From NCBI GenBank assembly GCA_905210055.1, contig CAJLVH010000037.1, positions 1 through 13,241 on the forward strand: DNA of 13,241 bases. Direction: 5' to 3'. Source of the DNA: an uncultured Enorma sp. (GTDB taxonomy: Bacteria; Actinomycetota; Coriobacteriia; Coriobacteriales; Coriobacteriaceae). Shown here in pieces: positions 1 to 6,594 of the stretch. A program made the position numbers and the translations under genes. Below the pieces are notes generated by a model, which saw only the letters and a program-made list of their open reading frames with translations, was not told the origin of the DNA and made no database searches. Within the stretch, counting starts at the first letter, position 1; each line of letters begins with the position of its first letter.

Positions 1-7
1 CCCCGCC

Positions 8-1036
8 ATGTCCATGAAGTTTAAGCGCCTGCTGCCCATTCCCAAAGAGATCCGCGAGGAGATGCCGCTCTCGGCCGAAGCCGCTGCGCAGAAACCTGCG
101 TTCGACGCCCAAGTAGCTGCGATCATGCGCGGCGAGGACGACCGTCGTCTCATGATCGTGGGCCCGTGCTCTGCAGACCGCGAGGACTCCGTGCTCGACT
201 ACGTCACGCGCCTTGCAAAGCTTGCCGAACGCGTGAGCGACAAGATCTTCATCATCCCGCGCGTCTACACGAACAAGCCGCGCACGAAGGGCACCGGCTA
301 CAAGGGGCTCCTCCACAATCCCGACCCCGAGGGTCCCTCTGACCTTCTGGGCGGCGTGAAGGCCATTCGCCGCATGCACCTGCGCGTTGCCGAGGAAACC
401 GGCATGTTCACCGCCGACGAGATGCTCTACCCCACGAACTACCAGTACCTCATCGATGTGCTGGGCTACATCGCCGTAGGCGCCCGCTCCGTCGAGAACC
501 AGGAGCACCGCCTCGTTGCCTCGGGCGTGCCCATGCCCATTGGCATGAAGAACCCCACCGGCGGGTCCACGAGCGTCATGCTCAACTCCATCTACGCCGC
601 GCAGCAGCCGCAAACGTTCCTGTTCCGCAACTGGGAGGTCGAAACCACAGGCAACCCGCTCGCGCACGCCGTGCTGCGCGGGTACATTGGCGAAGACGGG
701 CTCAACTACCCTAACTATCACTACGAGTACCTCGAGCGCCTGGCGGAAAAGTACACGAAGGAAGATTTCGCCAACCCCGCCGTAATCGTGGACTGCAACC
801 ACGACAACTCCGGCAAGCGCCCGCTCGAGCAGATCCGCATCTCGCACGAAGTGGCCGACTCCATGCGCCGCTCGGCGGAGATTCGCCAGCTCATCCGCGG
901 CTTCATGGTGGAAAGCTACCTCGAGGACGGCAACCAACCCATCGACGGCGGCGTCTACGGCAAGTCCATCACAGACCCGTGCCTGGGTTGGGAGAAGACC
1001 GAGCGCCTCATCCTCGACCTCGCCGACCGCATCTAA
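8..1036 (+). CDS. aroF: 3-deoxy-7-phosphoheptulonate (DAHP) synthase, class I
   Basis: Condenses phosphoenolpyruvate with erythrose 4-phosphate to DAHP, the first step of the shikimate pathway to aromatic amino acids; cytoplasmic. The 342-aa protein has the full class I (AroF/G/H) layout, close to the 350 aa of E. coli AroG. Expected metal ligands are Cys54 in GPCS, His265 in DCNHDNS, Glu302 in MVES and Asp323 in SITDPCLGW. Substrate-binding motifs are PRVYTNKPRT (84-93), GAR (158-160), GMKN (179-182) and LRG (223-225). The start is taken at ATG 8; a second ATG lies at 14. The window begins too close to show a ribosome binding site, so a longer N-terminus cannot be excluded, but residues 1-20 look like a normal family N-terminus. 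The isozyme, and thus which amino acid gives feedback inhibition, cannot be told from motifs, so the symbol is generic. It converges on the LysR-type gene. Confidence 0.95.
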   Translation: MSMKFKRLLPIPKEIREEMPLSAEAAAQKPAFDAQVAAIMRGEDDRRLMIVGPCSADREDSVLDYVTRLAKLAERVSDKIFIIPRVYTNKPRTKGTGYKGLLHNPDPEGPSDLLGGVKAIRRMHLRVAEETGMFTADEMLYPTNYQYLIDVLGYIAVGARSVENQEHRLVASGVPMPIGMKNPTGGSTSVMLNSIYAAQQPQTFLFRNWEVETTGNPLAHAVLRGYIGEDGLNYPNYHYEYLERLAEKYTKEDFANPAVIVDCNHDNSGKRPLEQIRISHEVADSMRRSAEIRQLIRGFMVESYLEDGNQPIDGGVYGKSITDPCLGWEKTERLILDLADRI

Positions 1037-1062
1037 CGGGGGACTGCCCTCGCCGCGCGCGA

Positions 1063-1095
1063 GTGAGAATCTGAGTCTTGGACAGAAATTATCAC
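1063..1095. repeat. 33-bp near-palindrome, copy 1
   Basis: Begins GTGAGAATCTGAG and ends AATTATCAC, with arms of 16 nt around a central T. The second copy at 1130-1162 shares its length and most of its bases and begins 67 bp later. It lies about 27 bp downstream of the DAHP synthase stop. This copy is less symmetric than the second. There is no T-run after it, so it is a poor intrinsic terminator. It may be a protein-binding site or a small dispersed repeat; the function is unknown. Confidence 0.7.
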
Positions 1096-1129
1096 GGCAC
1101 GGGGAACAGGCTTCCGCGCCGCAATGCAA

Positions 1130-1162
1130 GTGATAATCTGAGTCCTGGACTGAATTTATCAC
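1130..1162. repeat. 33-bp near-palindrome, copy 2
   Basis: Outer arms GTGATAA (1130-1136) and TTATCAC (1156-1162) are perfectly complementary, as are inner arms AGTCC and GGACT around a central T. Overall 13 of 16 arm positions pair. It is a near copy of the element at 1063-1095 in the same orientation. It lies between the 3' ends of two convergent genes. Confidence 0.75.
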
Positions 1163-1177
1163 CGAAGGGTCATTATC

Positions 1178-1204
1178 GGGGTCTGGCATCCAATGCCGGG
1201 CCCC
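1178..1204. terminator. GC-rich hairpin between convergent genes
   Basis: GGGGTCTGGCAT (1178-1189), a 3-nt loop CCA, and ATGCCGGGCCCC (1193-1204) form a 12-bp stem as RNA, with two G-U pairs on one strand. It abuts the stop codon of the LysR-type gene (TAG, complement of 1204-1206). Neither side has a good U-run, so it may be a weak bidirectional terminator or a 3'-end stabilising structure. Confidence 0.45.
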
Positions 1205-2121
1205 TATTCGTTGAACATGCGCTTCATAAGGGGAAACTCGTTCATAACGAAGCTGTTGAGACGATCGAGCTTCTCGCTTTCCTGCCCCTTGAGCGTCACC
1301 ATGCATATGGGAACCGGCGGTGCGTCGGCGGGATCCACCTTGTGCATCGCGGCGAGCGGCTTGATATCGAGCGCCTTGAGGTAGACGCCCAGCACGTAGC
1401 CCTCTTGGTACTCGAGGAAGTCGGCAACCTCGGCATCCGTCTCGATCTGCACCTGCGGTGAGGCGAGGCCGCGTTTGAGGCAGGCGGCAAGGATCGTTTC
1501 GTTGAACGCATCGATATCGTCGTTGCACAGCACCGGATACGGCTTAAGGTCCTCGAACGAGACAAGCCGCTTCCTGCGCAGGGGATGGCGCTTGCCCATG
1601 AACGCGCCGACGGAGACCGTTCCCAGCACGCGGCTCGTGCATCGAGGATCGGAGAACGCGCCGATCGTGGCCAGCGCATCGATGTTCCCCGCACGCAAAT
1701 CTGCAAGCGCATCCGCACCCACGGAAAGATGAAGCGTCGTTTTAACGCCCATCATGTGGGACATGAGCTGGGAGAGCGCGCTGCATACCAGCTCGTGCTT
1801 CGCAAAAGGCGGCGAAACGAGCGCGATGCGCAGCCCTTTGCGCGTTTCTTCGGCATCGGTCTGCTGGTAGGTCTCTGCAGCGCGGACGAAGGCATCGAAG
1901 CTCGAAACCGCTTCGCGCGCGGGGCCCACGAGGTTTTTGCCGAACGGCGTGAGCAGAACCGTCCTGCCCTCGCGGAAGAACAGCGGACTGGCCAGCTCTT
2001 CCTCGAGGTCGATGATCGCCTTCGATACCGCCTGAACCGTCACGCCCTCGACGCGCGCCGCCTCCGTGAAGCTGCCGTAACAGGCTGCAAGATAAAAGTA
2101 CTGCAACTGTCGAACGTTCAC
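1204..2121 (-). CDS. LysR-type transcriptional regulator
   Basis: Predicted DNA-binding regulator of 305 aa, a usual length for LysR-type proteins. With the chosen start, residues 3-60 form the winged helix-turn-helix: NVRQLQYFYLAA, then an HTH around 19-40 (TEAARVEGVTVQAVSKAIIDLE), then a wing region containing PLFFREGRTVLLTPFG. The rest, from about residue 90, is the effector-binding domain, whose ligand cannot be read from sequence. I chose GTG at 2121 because GGGGAG (complement of 2129-2134) lies 7 nt upstream and the protein then begins in the typical LysR way. An in-frame TTG at 2139 would add six residues but lacks a good site. There is no divergent partner gene, the usual LysR target; its same-strand upstream neighbour encodes a small membrane protein. 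A terminator-like hairpin lies immediately upstream of its ribosome binding site. Confidence 0.9.
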   Translation of the reverse strand: MNVRQLQYFYLAACYGSFTEAARVEGVTVQAVSKAIIDLEEELASPLFFREGRTVLLTPFGKNLVGPAREAVSSFDAFVRAAETYQQTDAEETRKGLRIALVSPPFAKHELVCSALSQLMSHMMGVKTTLHLSVGADALADLRAGNIDALATIGAFSDPRCTSRVLGTVSVGAFMGKRHPLRRKRLVSFEDLKPYPVLCNDDIDAFNETILAACLKRGLASPQVQIETDAEVADFLEYQEGYVLGVYLKALDIKPLAAMHKVDPADAPPVPICMVTLKGQESEKLDRLNSFVMNEFPLMKRMFNE

Positions 2122-2137
2122 GGTCTCGCTCCCCACC

Positions 2138-2172
2138 AAAACACCCGCCTGATTTAAATGAGCAGGCGGGTG
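2138..2172 (-). terminator. Intrinsic terminator or leader attenuator before the LysR gene
   Basis: On the minus strand CACCCGCCTG (2172-2163) and CAGGCGGGTG (2151-2142) form a perfect 10-bp stem with an 11-nt AT-rich loop, followed by TTTT (2141-2138). It lies about 50 nt after the stop of the gene at 2222-2638 and most simply ends that transcript. It ends only about 4 nt before the ribosome binding site of the LysR-type gene, so it could also act in that gene's leader. Confidence 0.75.
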
Positions 2173-2221
2173 ATCACGCTACGATTATGCGCTGTACAGC
2201 GAACTGAGCTATCCGACTACC

Positions 2222-2638
2222 CTACTTGCTCTCATTCATGATACGCGACGCAGCAACGATCGCGACGAAGGAGTAGACGGCGAAGATCAGGTTCAGGTAG
2301 ATGGGGGCACCGCCCGTCTCGCCGCGGAACGTCATGCCCATGCCGGCAAGGTTCAGAACCACGAGCAAGCCGGAGACGTAGATAAAGGGCTTCAGCATGG
2401 CGTCATGCTTGGCAGCGCGCAGGCCGATGATGCCTGCGACCAGCATAAACACACCAATGACCGCAAGGATGATGCCATACATCATGGCGACCTCCGTGCC
2501 GTCTTCGATGGTGCCCTCGGCAAGCGGCGCGGCGAAATACATGATCGAAGCGGTAGCGATCGCGACGATGCCGAAAAGGAAATAGAACAAGCCCGTTCCC
2601 TTAACGATCGTGCGATTCTTCGTCATCTCGTCCACCAT
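2222..2638 (-). CDS. Small four-helix membrane protein (paralogue of 2832-3239)
   Basis: Protein of 138 aa that I do not recognise beyond its membrane character. Four hydrophobic stretches lie at about 15-37, 50-73, 84-103 and 112-132, joined by short loops, with a charged N-terminus (MVDEMTKNRTIVKG) and C-terminus (SRIMNESK). No catalytic or transport motif is visible. It aligns along its length with the next minus-strand protein (2832-3239): both have IVKG before helix 1, APLA after it, and a GI-L-V-GVF core in helix 2, so they are tandem duplicates that have diverged. The start at 2638 is supported by GAGAGG (complement of 2647-2652) 8 nt upstream. The reading frame is open to about 2788, but this runs across a hairpin and has no better start. 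A terminator at 2762-2807 separates it from its paralogue, so it probably has its own promoter; I found no convincing one. Function unknown. Confidence 0.85.
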   Translation of the reverse strand: MVDEMTKNRTIVKGTGLFYFLFGIVAIATASIMYFAAPLAEGTIEDGTEVAMMYGIILAVIGVFMLVAGIIGLRAAKHDAMLKPFIYVSGLLVVLNLAGMGMTFRGETGGAPIYLNLIFAVYSFVAIVAASRIMNESK

Positions 2639-2761
2639 GGTAATAACCTCTCTATCTGGGCGTTTGCCCTCGTCAATTGCAGCAGCATATGTGAAGCGCG
2701 CAAGCGCGCCGTAGCCGCACGGTACAAGGTCGGCTAGTTTACGGAGAGCTCTGGAACAGGT

Positions 2762-2807
2762 CAAAGAAAAACGGCAACTATCAACCAACGCTTGATAATT
2801 GCCGTTT
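2762..2807 (-). terminator. Rho-independent terminator
   Basis: The arms 2769-2784 and 2792-2807 pair over 16 positions with one mismatch (AAACGGCAA and TATCAA against TTGATA and TTGCCGTTT), with a 7-nt loop. On the minus strand the stem is followed by TTTTTCTTTG. It begins 25 nt after the stop codon of the gene at 2832-3239 and ends that transcript. Plus-strand flanks TTTCTT could make it bidirectional, but no plus-strand gene enters it. Confidence 0.88.
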
Positions 2808-2831
2808 CTTAGAAACTATGTTCAGAACAAT

Positions 2832-3239
2832 TTACCCCAGGCGCGAGGCGTTCTTCTTCGCACGGGAGGCGTAGAAGACCGCAGTCGCGACGGCGGCGGC
2901 ATAGATGGCGTTCATCCATACGGGACCCTGGCCGCCGAAGACACCCAGGCAGACCTCGGCGATGTTCACAACCACGAGAATCGAGCCGAGCACGATGAAG
3001 CTGCCGAGGCGGCTCGGGTTGTTGGCGCCGCGCGCGCCCATGATGCCGGCGATGAACTCGAACACGCCCGAAACACCCAAAACGATGCCTGCGACCAGCG
3101 CAAGCGCCTCGCCGTTCTTGAACATGGAGGCGGCGAGCGGCGCCCCCGTGAACATAAGGATGGAGGTAACGACGGCAAGGATACCGACCACCATGAGAAA
3201 CAGGCTGATGCCCTTAACAATCTGGCATTCTCTCGACAT
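2832..3239 (-). CDS. Small four-helix membrane protein (paralogue of 2222-2638)
   Basis: Protein of 135 aa with four hydrophobic segments at about 9-30, 46-68, 78-100 and 106-126, a short N-terminus (MSRECQIVKG) and a basic tail (ASRAKKNASRLG), which the positive-inside rule would place in the cytoplasm. It is the better-expressed-looking member of the pair: AAAGGAG lies 6 nt before ATG 3239, there is a good vegetative-type promoter (3313-3340), and a strong terminator (2762-2807) follows. This predicts a single-gene transcript. It shares IVKG, the APLA loop, a glycine-rich helix 2 and a NLIFA/NAIYA motif in the last loop with the protein at 2222-2638. No known domain is recognised. A small integral-membrane structural or stress-related role is possible but cannot be supported. 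Confidence 0.86.
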   Translation of the reverse strand: MSRECQIVKGISLFLMVVGILAVVTSILMFTGAPLAASMFKNGEALALVAGIVLGVSGVFEFIAGIMGARGANNPSRLGSFIVLGSILVVVNIAEVCLGVFGGQGPVWMNAIYAAAVATAVFYASRAKKNASRLG

Positions 3240-3312
3240 ATATGTCTCCTTTTGCGTTCTCTCTGAGCTAACGATGGGCGACGATTGCGCGCATCCCCGC
3301 CCTGCGCCACAT

Positions 3313-3340
3313 ACTATACCGCGCTTCAACCGCCATGCAA
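3313..3340 (-). promoter_or_regulatory. Sigma-70-type promoter for the 2832-3239 gene
   Basis: On the minus strand TTGCAT (3340-3335) is followed by a 16-nt spacer and TATAGT (3318-3313). Transcription would begin near 3306, giving a leader of about 65 nt before ATG 3239. The -10 box matches the consensus at five of six positions and the -35 at four of six. Confidence 0.6.
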
Positions 3341-3366
3341 TTATGGAAAACGACTCCGGCGCGACG

Positions 3367-3390
3367 AGCTCGACGAGGTACCTCCGAGCT
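3367..3390. other. Palindromic site in divergent intergenic region
   Basis: AGCTCG (3367-3372) pairs with CGAGCT (3385-3390). Inside it GAGG (3375-3378) pairs with CCTC (3381-3384) around TA, with only AC unpaired on one side. It lies in the 265-bp gap between two divergent membrane-protein genes, about 27 bp upstream of the -35 box of the leftward promoter. It could be an operator for either gene; no regulator is known. Confidence 0.4.
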
Positions 3391-3504
3391 GCACCGCTGA
3401 TTTCTTACTAAAGAAGCATCCCGCAGCTCACCTCGATACGCTATGATTGAGCGACTGCATAGATCGACCACGGTACCTGCAGCTAATGCGAGCAAGGATG
3501 TGAT

Positions 3505-4797
3505 ATGGAAGACCTTACTAAGTCGCAAGAGACAGAGCTCGAAGACTTCGATCTTCCCGGCAACGACCTCGACCCTAACACGCCCACACCAGCGGAGCAG
3601 AAGAAGATCCCGCTCGTCGTGAAGGTCTACGGCTTCCTGTGCCTGATCGACGGCATCGTCACCATTCCGACGATCGCCATGTTCATCGGCCTCGTCGCAT
3701 GGGCGCTCAACACCGATCCAAGCCTGATCACGGTGGGCACCAACCCCACGCTTCCGGTCGTCTTGCTCATCATCTCGCTCGTCGTAACCACCGCGAACGC
3801 CGTAGCGCTCATCATCTTCGGCCGCTCACTCCTGCATAACAGGCGCCGTCACGCCGCGCGCATCTCGCATGCGCTCATCGCCACGACCATCGTGCAGGTC
3901 CTGCTCAAGCTCATGCTCTCGGGTCTTGATACGAGCATCATCACCGATGCGGTCCAGCTGGTCATCGTGATCACGCTTTCCATCACCGTAGACCCCACCC
4001 TTCGCGAAGAGCGCAAGCTGCAGCGCAACCTCCGCGACATGGTGGATCGCCAGGCGGCCCAAGCCGGCATGCTCGGTCGCGATATCGAGGGCAAGGGCTT
4101 CATCGAGCTCAACTTCTTCAACCTGTTCTGGGTCTTCGTGGTGTGCTGCTTCCTTGGCCTCATCATCGAGACGATCTACCACATGGTCGTGGTGGAGCCC
4201 GGCGTGTACCAGGATCGCGCGGGACTGCTCTTCGGCCCCTTCTCGCCCATCTACGGCTTCGGCGCGCTCCTCATGACGGTGGCGCTCAACCGCTTCTACA
4301 AGGCGAACCCCATCATCATCTTCGTGGTGAGTGCCATCATCGGCGGACTCTTCGAGGCGGCGACCGCATGGTTCATGCAGGTGGGCTTCGGCGCCACGGC
4401 GTGGGATTACAGCGGCTCCACGATCTTCGGCCTCTTCCCCGATCCTATCGCCGTGATCTTCGGCGGCCGCACGAGCACGCTCTTCATGTGCATGTGGGGT
4501 GCGCTCGGTTTCGTATGGATCAAGCTCTGCCTGCCGCGTCTCTTGAAGCTCATCAATCTCATCCCGTGGAAGCTCCGTTACTCGCTCACCACACTCTGCG
4601 CCCTGCTCATGCTTTTGAACGGCATCATGACGCTGCAGGCGCTCGACTGCTGGTACGAGCGACTGTCCGGCACTGCGGGCGACACGCCCGTCGAGGAGTT
4701 CTACGCCAGGAACTTCGATAACGACTACATGCAGCACCGCTTCCAGAGCATGGAGATCACGCCCGAGGATTCCGGCCGCGTGGACACCGCTGCCTAG
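3505..4797 (+). CDS. Polytopic membrane protein with CmpB-like (putative ABC-transporter type IV) C-terminal domain
   Basis: Protein of 430 aa. Residues 1-35 are an acidic soluble tail. Hydrophobic segments follow at about 38-68, 83-106, 119-140 and 146-163; then a charged, probably cytoplasmic linker (164-200, ending in RDIEGKGFIELN); then about five more segments (205-228, 245-263, 268-292, 322-345, 358-380) and an acidic tail. The second half has the look of the family Pfam calls ABC_trans_CmpB (formerly DUF1113): NLFWVFVVCCFLGLIIET, then DRAGLLFGPFSPIYGFGALL (237-256), then GGLFEAATAWF and WDYSG. No ATP-binding subunit lies nearby, so a transport role is only the family label. The N-terminal four-helix half is not part of that family as I know it. 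AAGGA lies 9 nt before ATG 3505. It is monocistronic: divergent from the small membrane protein gene and closed by the terminator at 4842. Confidence 0.85.
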   Translation: MEDLTKSQETELEDFDLPGNDLDPNTPTPAEQKKIPLVVKVYGFLCLIDGIVTIPTIAMFIGLVAWALNTDPSLITVGTNPTLPVVLLIISLVVTTANAVALIIFGRSLLHNRRRHAARISHALIATTIVQVLLKLMLSGLDTSIITDAVQLVIVITLSITVDPTLREERKLQRNLRDMVDRQAAQAGMLGRDIEGKGFIELNFFNLFWVFVVCCFLGLIIETIYHMVVVEPGVYQDRAGLLFGPFSPIYGFGALLMTVALNRFYKANPIIIFVVSAIIGGLFEAATAWFMQVGFGATAWDYSGSTIFGLFPDPIAVIFGGRTSTLFMCMWGALGFVWIKLCLPRLLKLINLIPWKLRYSLTTLCALLMLLNGIMTLQALDCWYERLSGTAGDTPVEEFYARNFDNDYMQHRFQSMEITPEDSGRVDTAA

Positions 4798-4841
4798 CAC
4801 GCGAATCTGACCTTAGATCTTGTGCTGCAACCTCTTGCAAC

Positions 4842-4876
4842 AAAGCCCGCCGACGTTCGTGCCGGCGGGCTTTTTT
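4842..4876 (+). terminator. Rho-independent terminator
   Basis: AAAGCCCGCCG (4842-4852), a 10-nt loop and CGGCGGGCTTT (4863-4873) form an 11-bp perfect stem, with the T-run continuing to six Ts (4871-4876). It starts 45 nt after the stop of the gene at 3505-4797. On the minus strand the stem is followed by TTTGTT, so it may also end the convergent glucosidase gene less efficiently. Confidence 0.93.
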
Positions 4877-4924
4877 CATGCGAGAGACAAAGGTCGATAA
4901 GAGCCTGGTCCTCGACTCAACGTA

Positions 4925-6502
4925 TCACTTGAGTGCGAAGAAGGCAGCGCTGGCGGCGGGCATGCTGAGGATGCCGGCCGCGAGCGTCGCAGGGTCGCCT
5001 AGCGTGTAGATCGTGCAAGCCGCCTCATACGGGCACGGGATCTCGACCGGGCGCGCGGCGGGATTGAGCGCCACGAGCACGCGCTTGCCGCCCGGTACGA
5101 GCTCGCCCTCTGCCGTGCGCTCGCTCCGCAGATACACGAGCGGGTACGCATCCTTTTCGCAGTGCACGAACTCCACGGAACCCATCGCACCAAGCGCCGG
5201 CGTCGTGCGGCGCAGCGCGATGAGTCGCTGCACCTCGCTCCAAAGCGAGCGCTCGTCTGCCATCTGATCCTCGGCGGTCGGGGCGTCGGGGGCGTCATCC
5301 TGCTGAATGTAAAGCTTGCTGGCCGGCGCGTTCGAGAACCCCATGTTCCCACCACTTCCCCACTGCATGGGCGAGCGGGCTCCGGTGCGGATATAGCCGC
5401 CCTCCACCGAGGTCACGTCGAGGTGCCGCATGCCAATCTCGTCGCCGTAGTACACGAACGGGCAACCTGGCATGGACATGATGAACGCGAACGCCATCTT
5501 CATCTCCTCCGGGTCGAGGAAACGGCGCAGACGCTCCATGTCGTGGTTGCCGGAGGGGATGCACATGAGGCCGCGGCCGTCCGTGAGGTCGAGGTTGCGT
5601 TGGTACGTGGCGACGAATTCACTTGCATCGCCCGCGCCCTCGCGCGCGAAGAACGGATGCTCGCAGCGGAAGAGATCCAAGTAGTGCGACGTGCCGAACT
5701 GCAGCAGGAAGTCCATGTGGAAACCCGCGCGAATCGTCTTATCGGGCTCTCCCCATTCGGAGATAAGGACGGCATCGGGGTAACGTTCGTCCAGAAACGC
5801 ACGGATATCCTTCCACACCTTGATGGTGCCCTCCTGACCGGGGTCGTTCTTCACGAGTGACCCCGCCATATCGCAGCGGAAACCGTCGCAGCCGCGCTCA
5901 AGCCAAAACGCCATGACATCTTTCATGGCCTGGCGCGTGGCGAGCGCCTCGGGCGAATCCATAGCGCTTTGCCAGGGTTCTGCGACCTCGGCGAATCCGT
6001 AGTTCAGCGCCGGTTGGAGCGCATAGAAGTTCACCGCGACGGCACCGTCGCGCTCGGAGACGCCGCGCAGCACGCCGTTCACCCCGGGGACGTCGCCCAC
6101 CGGCGTCCAAACGCTATCCGTCCACACATAACGACCGGTATATTCGTTCGCCTCCGCTTGCTGGGAAGCCTGGAACCACGGGTGCTCGATAGAGGTATGA
6201 CCGGGCACAAGGTCGAGCAGTACGTGTATGTCGCGTGCATGCGCCTCGTCGAAGAGCCGCACGAGGTCGTCGTTCGTGCCGTAGCGCGGGGCGACCTGAC
6301 AGTAGTCTGCAACGTCGTAGCCAGCATCGCCGAACGGAGAAAGGAAGCAGGGATTCAACCACAAGGCGTTGCACCCCAGGTCGCGAATGTAGTCGAGCTT
6401 TTCGATGACACCCGGCAGGTCGCCTATGCCGTCGCTGTTCGTGTCGAAGAAACTTTGCGGATAGATCTCGTAAAAGACGGCATCGTTCAGCCAGCTGCTC
6501 AT
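4925..6502 (-). CDS. GH13 alpha-glucosidase, oligo-1,6-glucosidase / trehalose synthase type
   Basis: Retaining alpha-glycoside hydrolase of 525 aa without a signal peptide, so probably acting in the cytoplasm on imported malto- or isomalto-oligosaccharides. Conserved GH13 regions are in order: VFYEIYPQSFFDTNSDGIGD (9-28, with the calcium-site-like loop of this branch), DLVPGHTS (97-104), QPALN (163-167), GFRCD with nucleophile Asp211, SEW with acid/base Glu249, and GNHD with Asp321. YYGDEIGM (351-358) and SPMQW (377-381) are typical of the oligo-1,6-glucosidase and trehalose-synthase branch. A beta-sandwich C domain fills about 440-525. The start is ATG 6502, with GGAG 6 nt upstream and AGGAG further back; the open frame upstream runs into the inverted-repeat element. 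Exact specificity (alpha-1,4, alpha-1,6, trehalose, sucrose) cannot be assigned. No sugar transporter or regulator gene is adjacent. Confidence 0.92.
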   Translation of the reverse strand: MSSWLNDAVFYEIYPQSFFDTNSDGIGDLPGVIEKLDYIRDLGCNALWLNPCFLSPFGDAGYDVADYCQVAPRYGTNDDLVRLFDEAHARDIHVLLDLVPGHTSIEHPWFQASQQAEANEYTGRYVWTDSVWTPVGDVPGVNGVLRGVSERDGAVAVNFYALQPALNYGFAEVAEPWQSAMDSPEALATRQAMKDVMAFWLERGCDGFRCDMAGSLVKNDPGQEGTIKVWKDIRAFLDERYPDAVLISEWGEPDKTIRAGFHMDFLLQFGTSHYLDLFRCEHPFFAREGAGDASEFVATYQRNLDLTDGRGLMCIPSGNHDMERLRRFLDPEEMKMAFAFIMSMPGCPFVYYGDEIGMRHLDVTSVEGGYIRTGARSPMQWGSGGNMGFSNAPASKLYIQQDDAPDAPTAEDQMADERSLWSEVQRLIALRRTTPALGAMGSVEFVHCEKDAYPLVYLRSERTAEGELVPGGKRVLVALNPAARPVEIPCPYEAACTIYTLGDPATLAAGILSMPAASAAFFALK

Positions 6503-6594
6503 AGCGAGCTCCAATCTCCTCGCGCGGATTCGGCTCGCGCCCATGGTACTACAGCAGCCGCGCCACATCTGCGACGGGTACGTTTGCGTTGGCC

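Noticed and set aside
1078..1461. Plus-strand 127-codon frame covering the paired palindromes
   Set aside because: It starts within one palindrome, runs antisense into the LysR gene, and has no ribosome binding site or recognisable product.
2173..2219. tRNA-like 5' half on the minus strand (GTCGGATAGCTCAGTT)
   Set aside because: The GGATAGCTCAGTT stretch looks like a tRNA D-arm, but the D-stem does not close well, there is no anticodon stem at the right distance and no T-arm; the sequence passes into the terminator hairpin instead.
3361..3425. T-box or riboswitch leader in front of the 3505-4797 gene
   Set aside because: The GAGGTACCTCC stretch only superficially recalls a T-box; there is no conserved T-box core, specifier loop or terminator/antiterminator pair before the start codon.
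3505..4797. Part of a complete ABC transporter operon
   Set aside because: No ATP-binding or substrate-binding protein gene is adjacent; both flanking genes are on the other strand, and a terminator closes the unit.
3826..4800. Long minus-strand reading frame opposite the nine-helix membrane protein gene
   Set aside because: The plus frame has a ribosome binding site, membrane segments and a recognised family. The opposite frame gives a His/Glu-rich product with no domain, typical of the antisense of a GC-rich gene.
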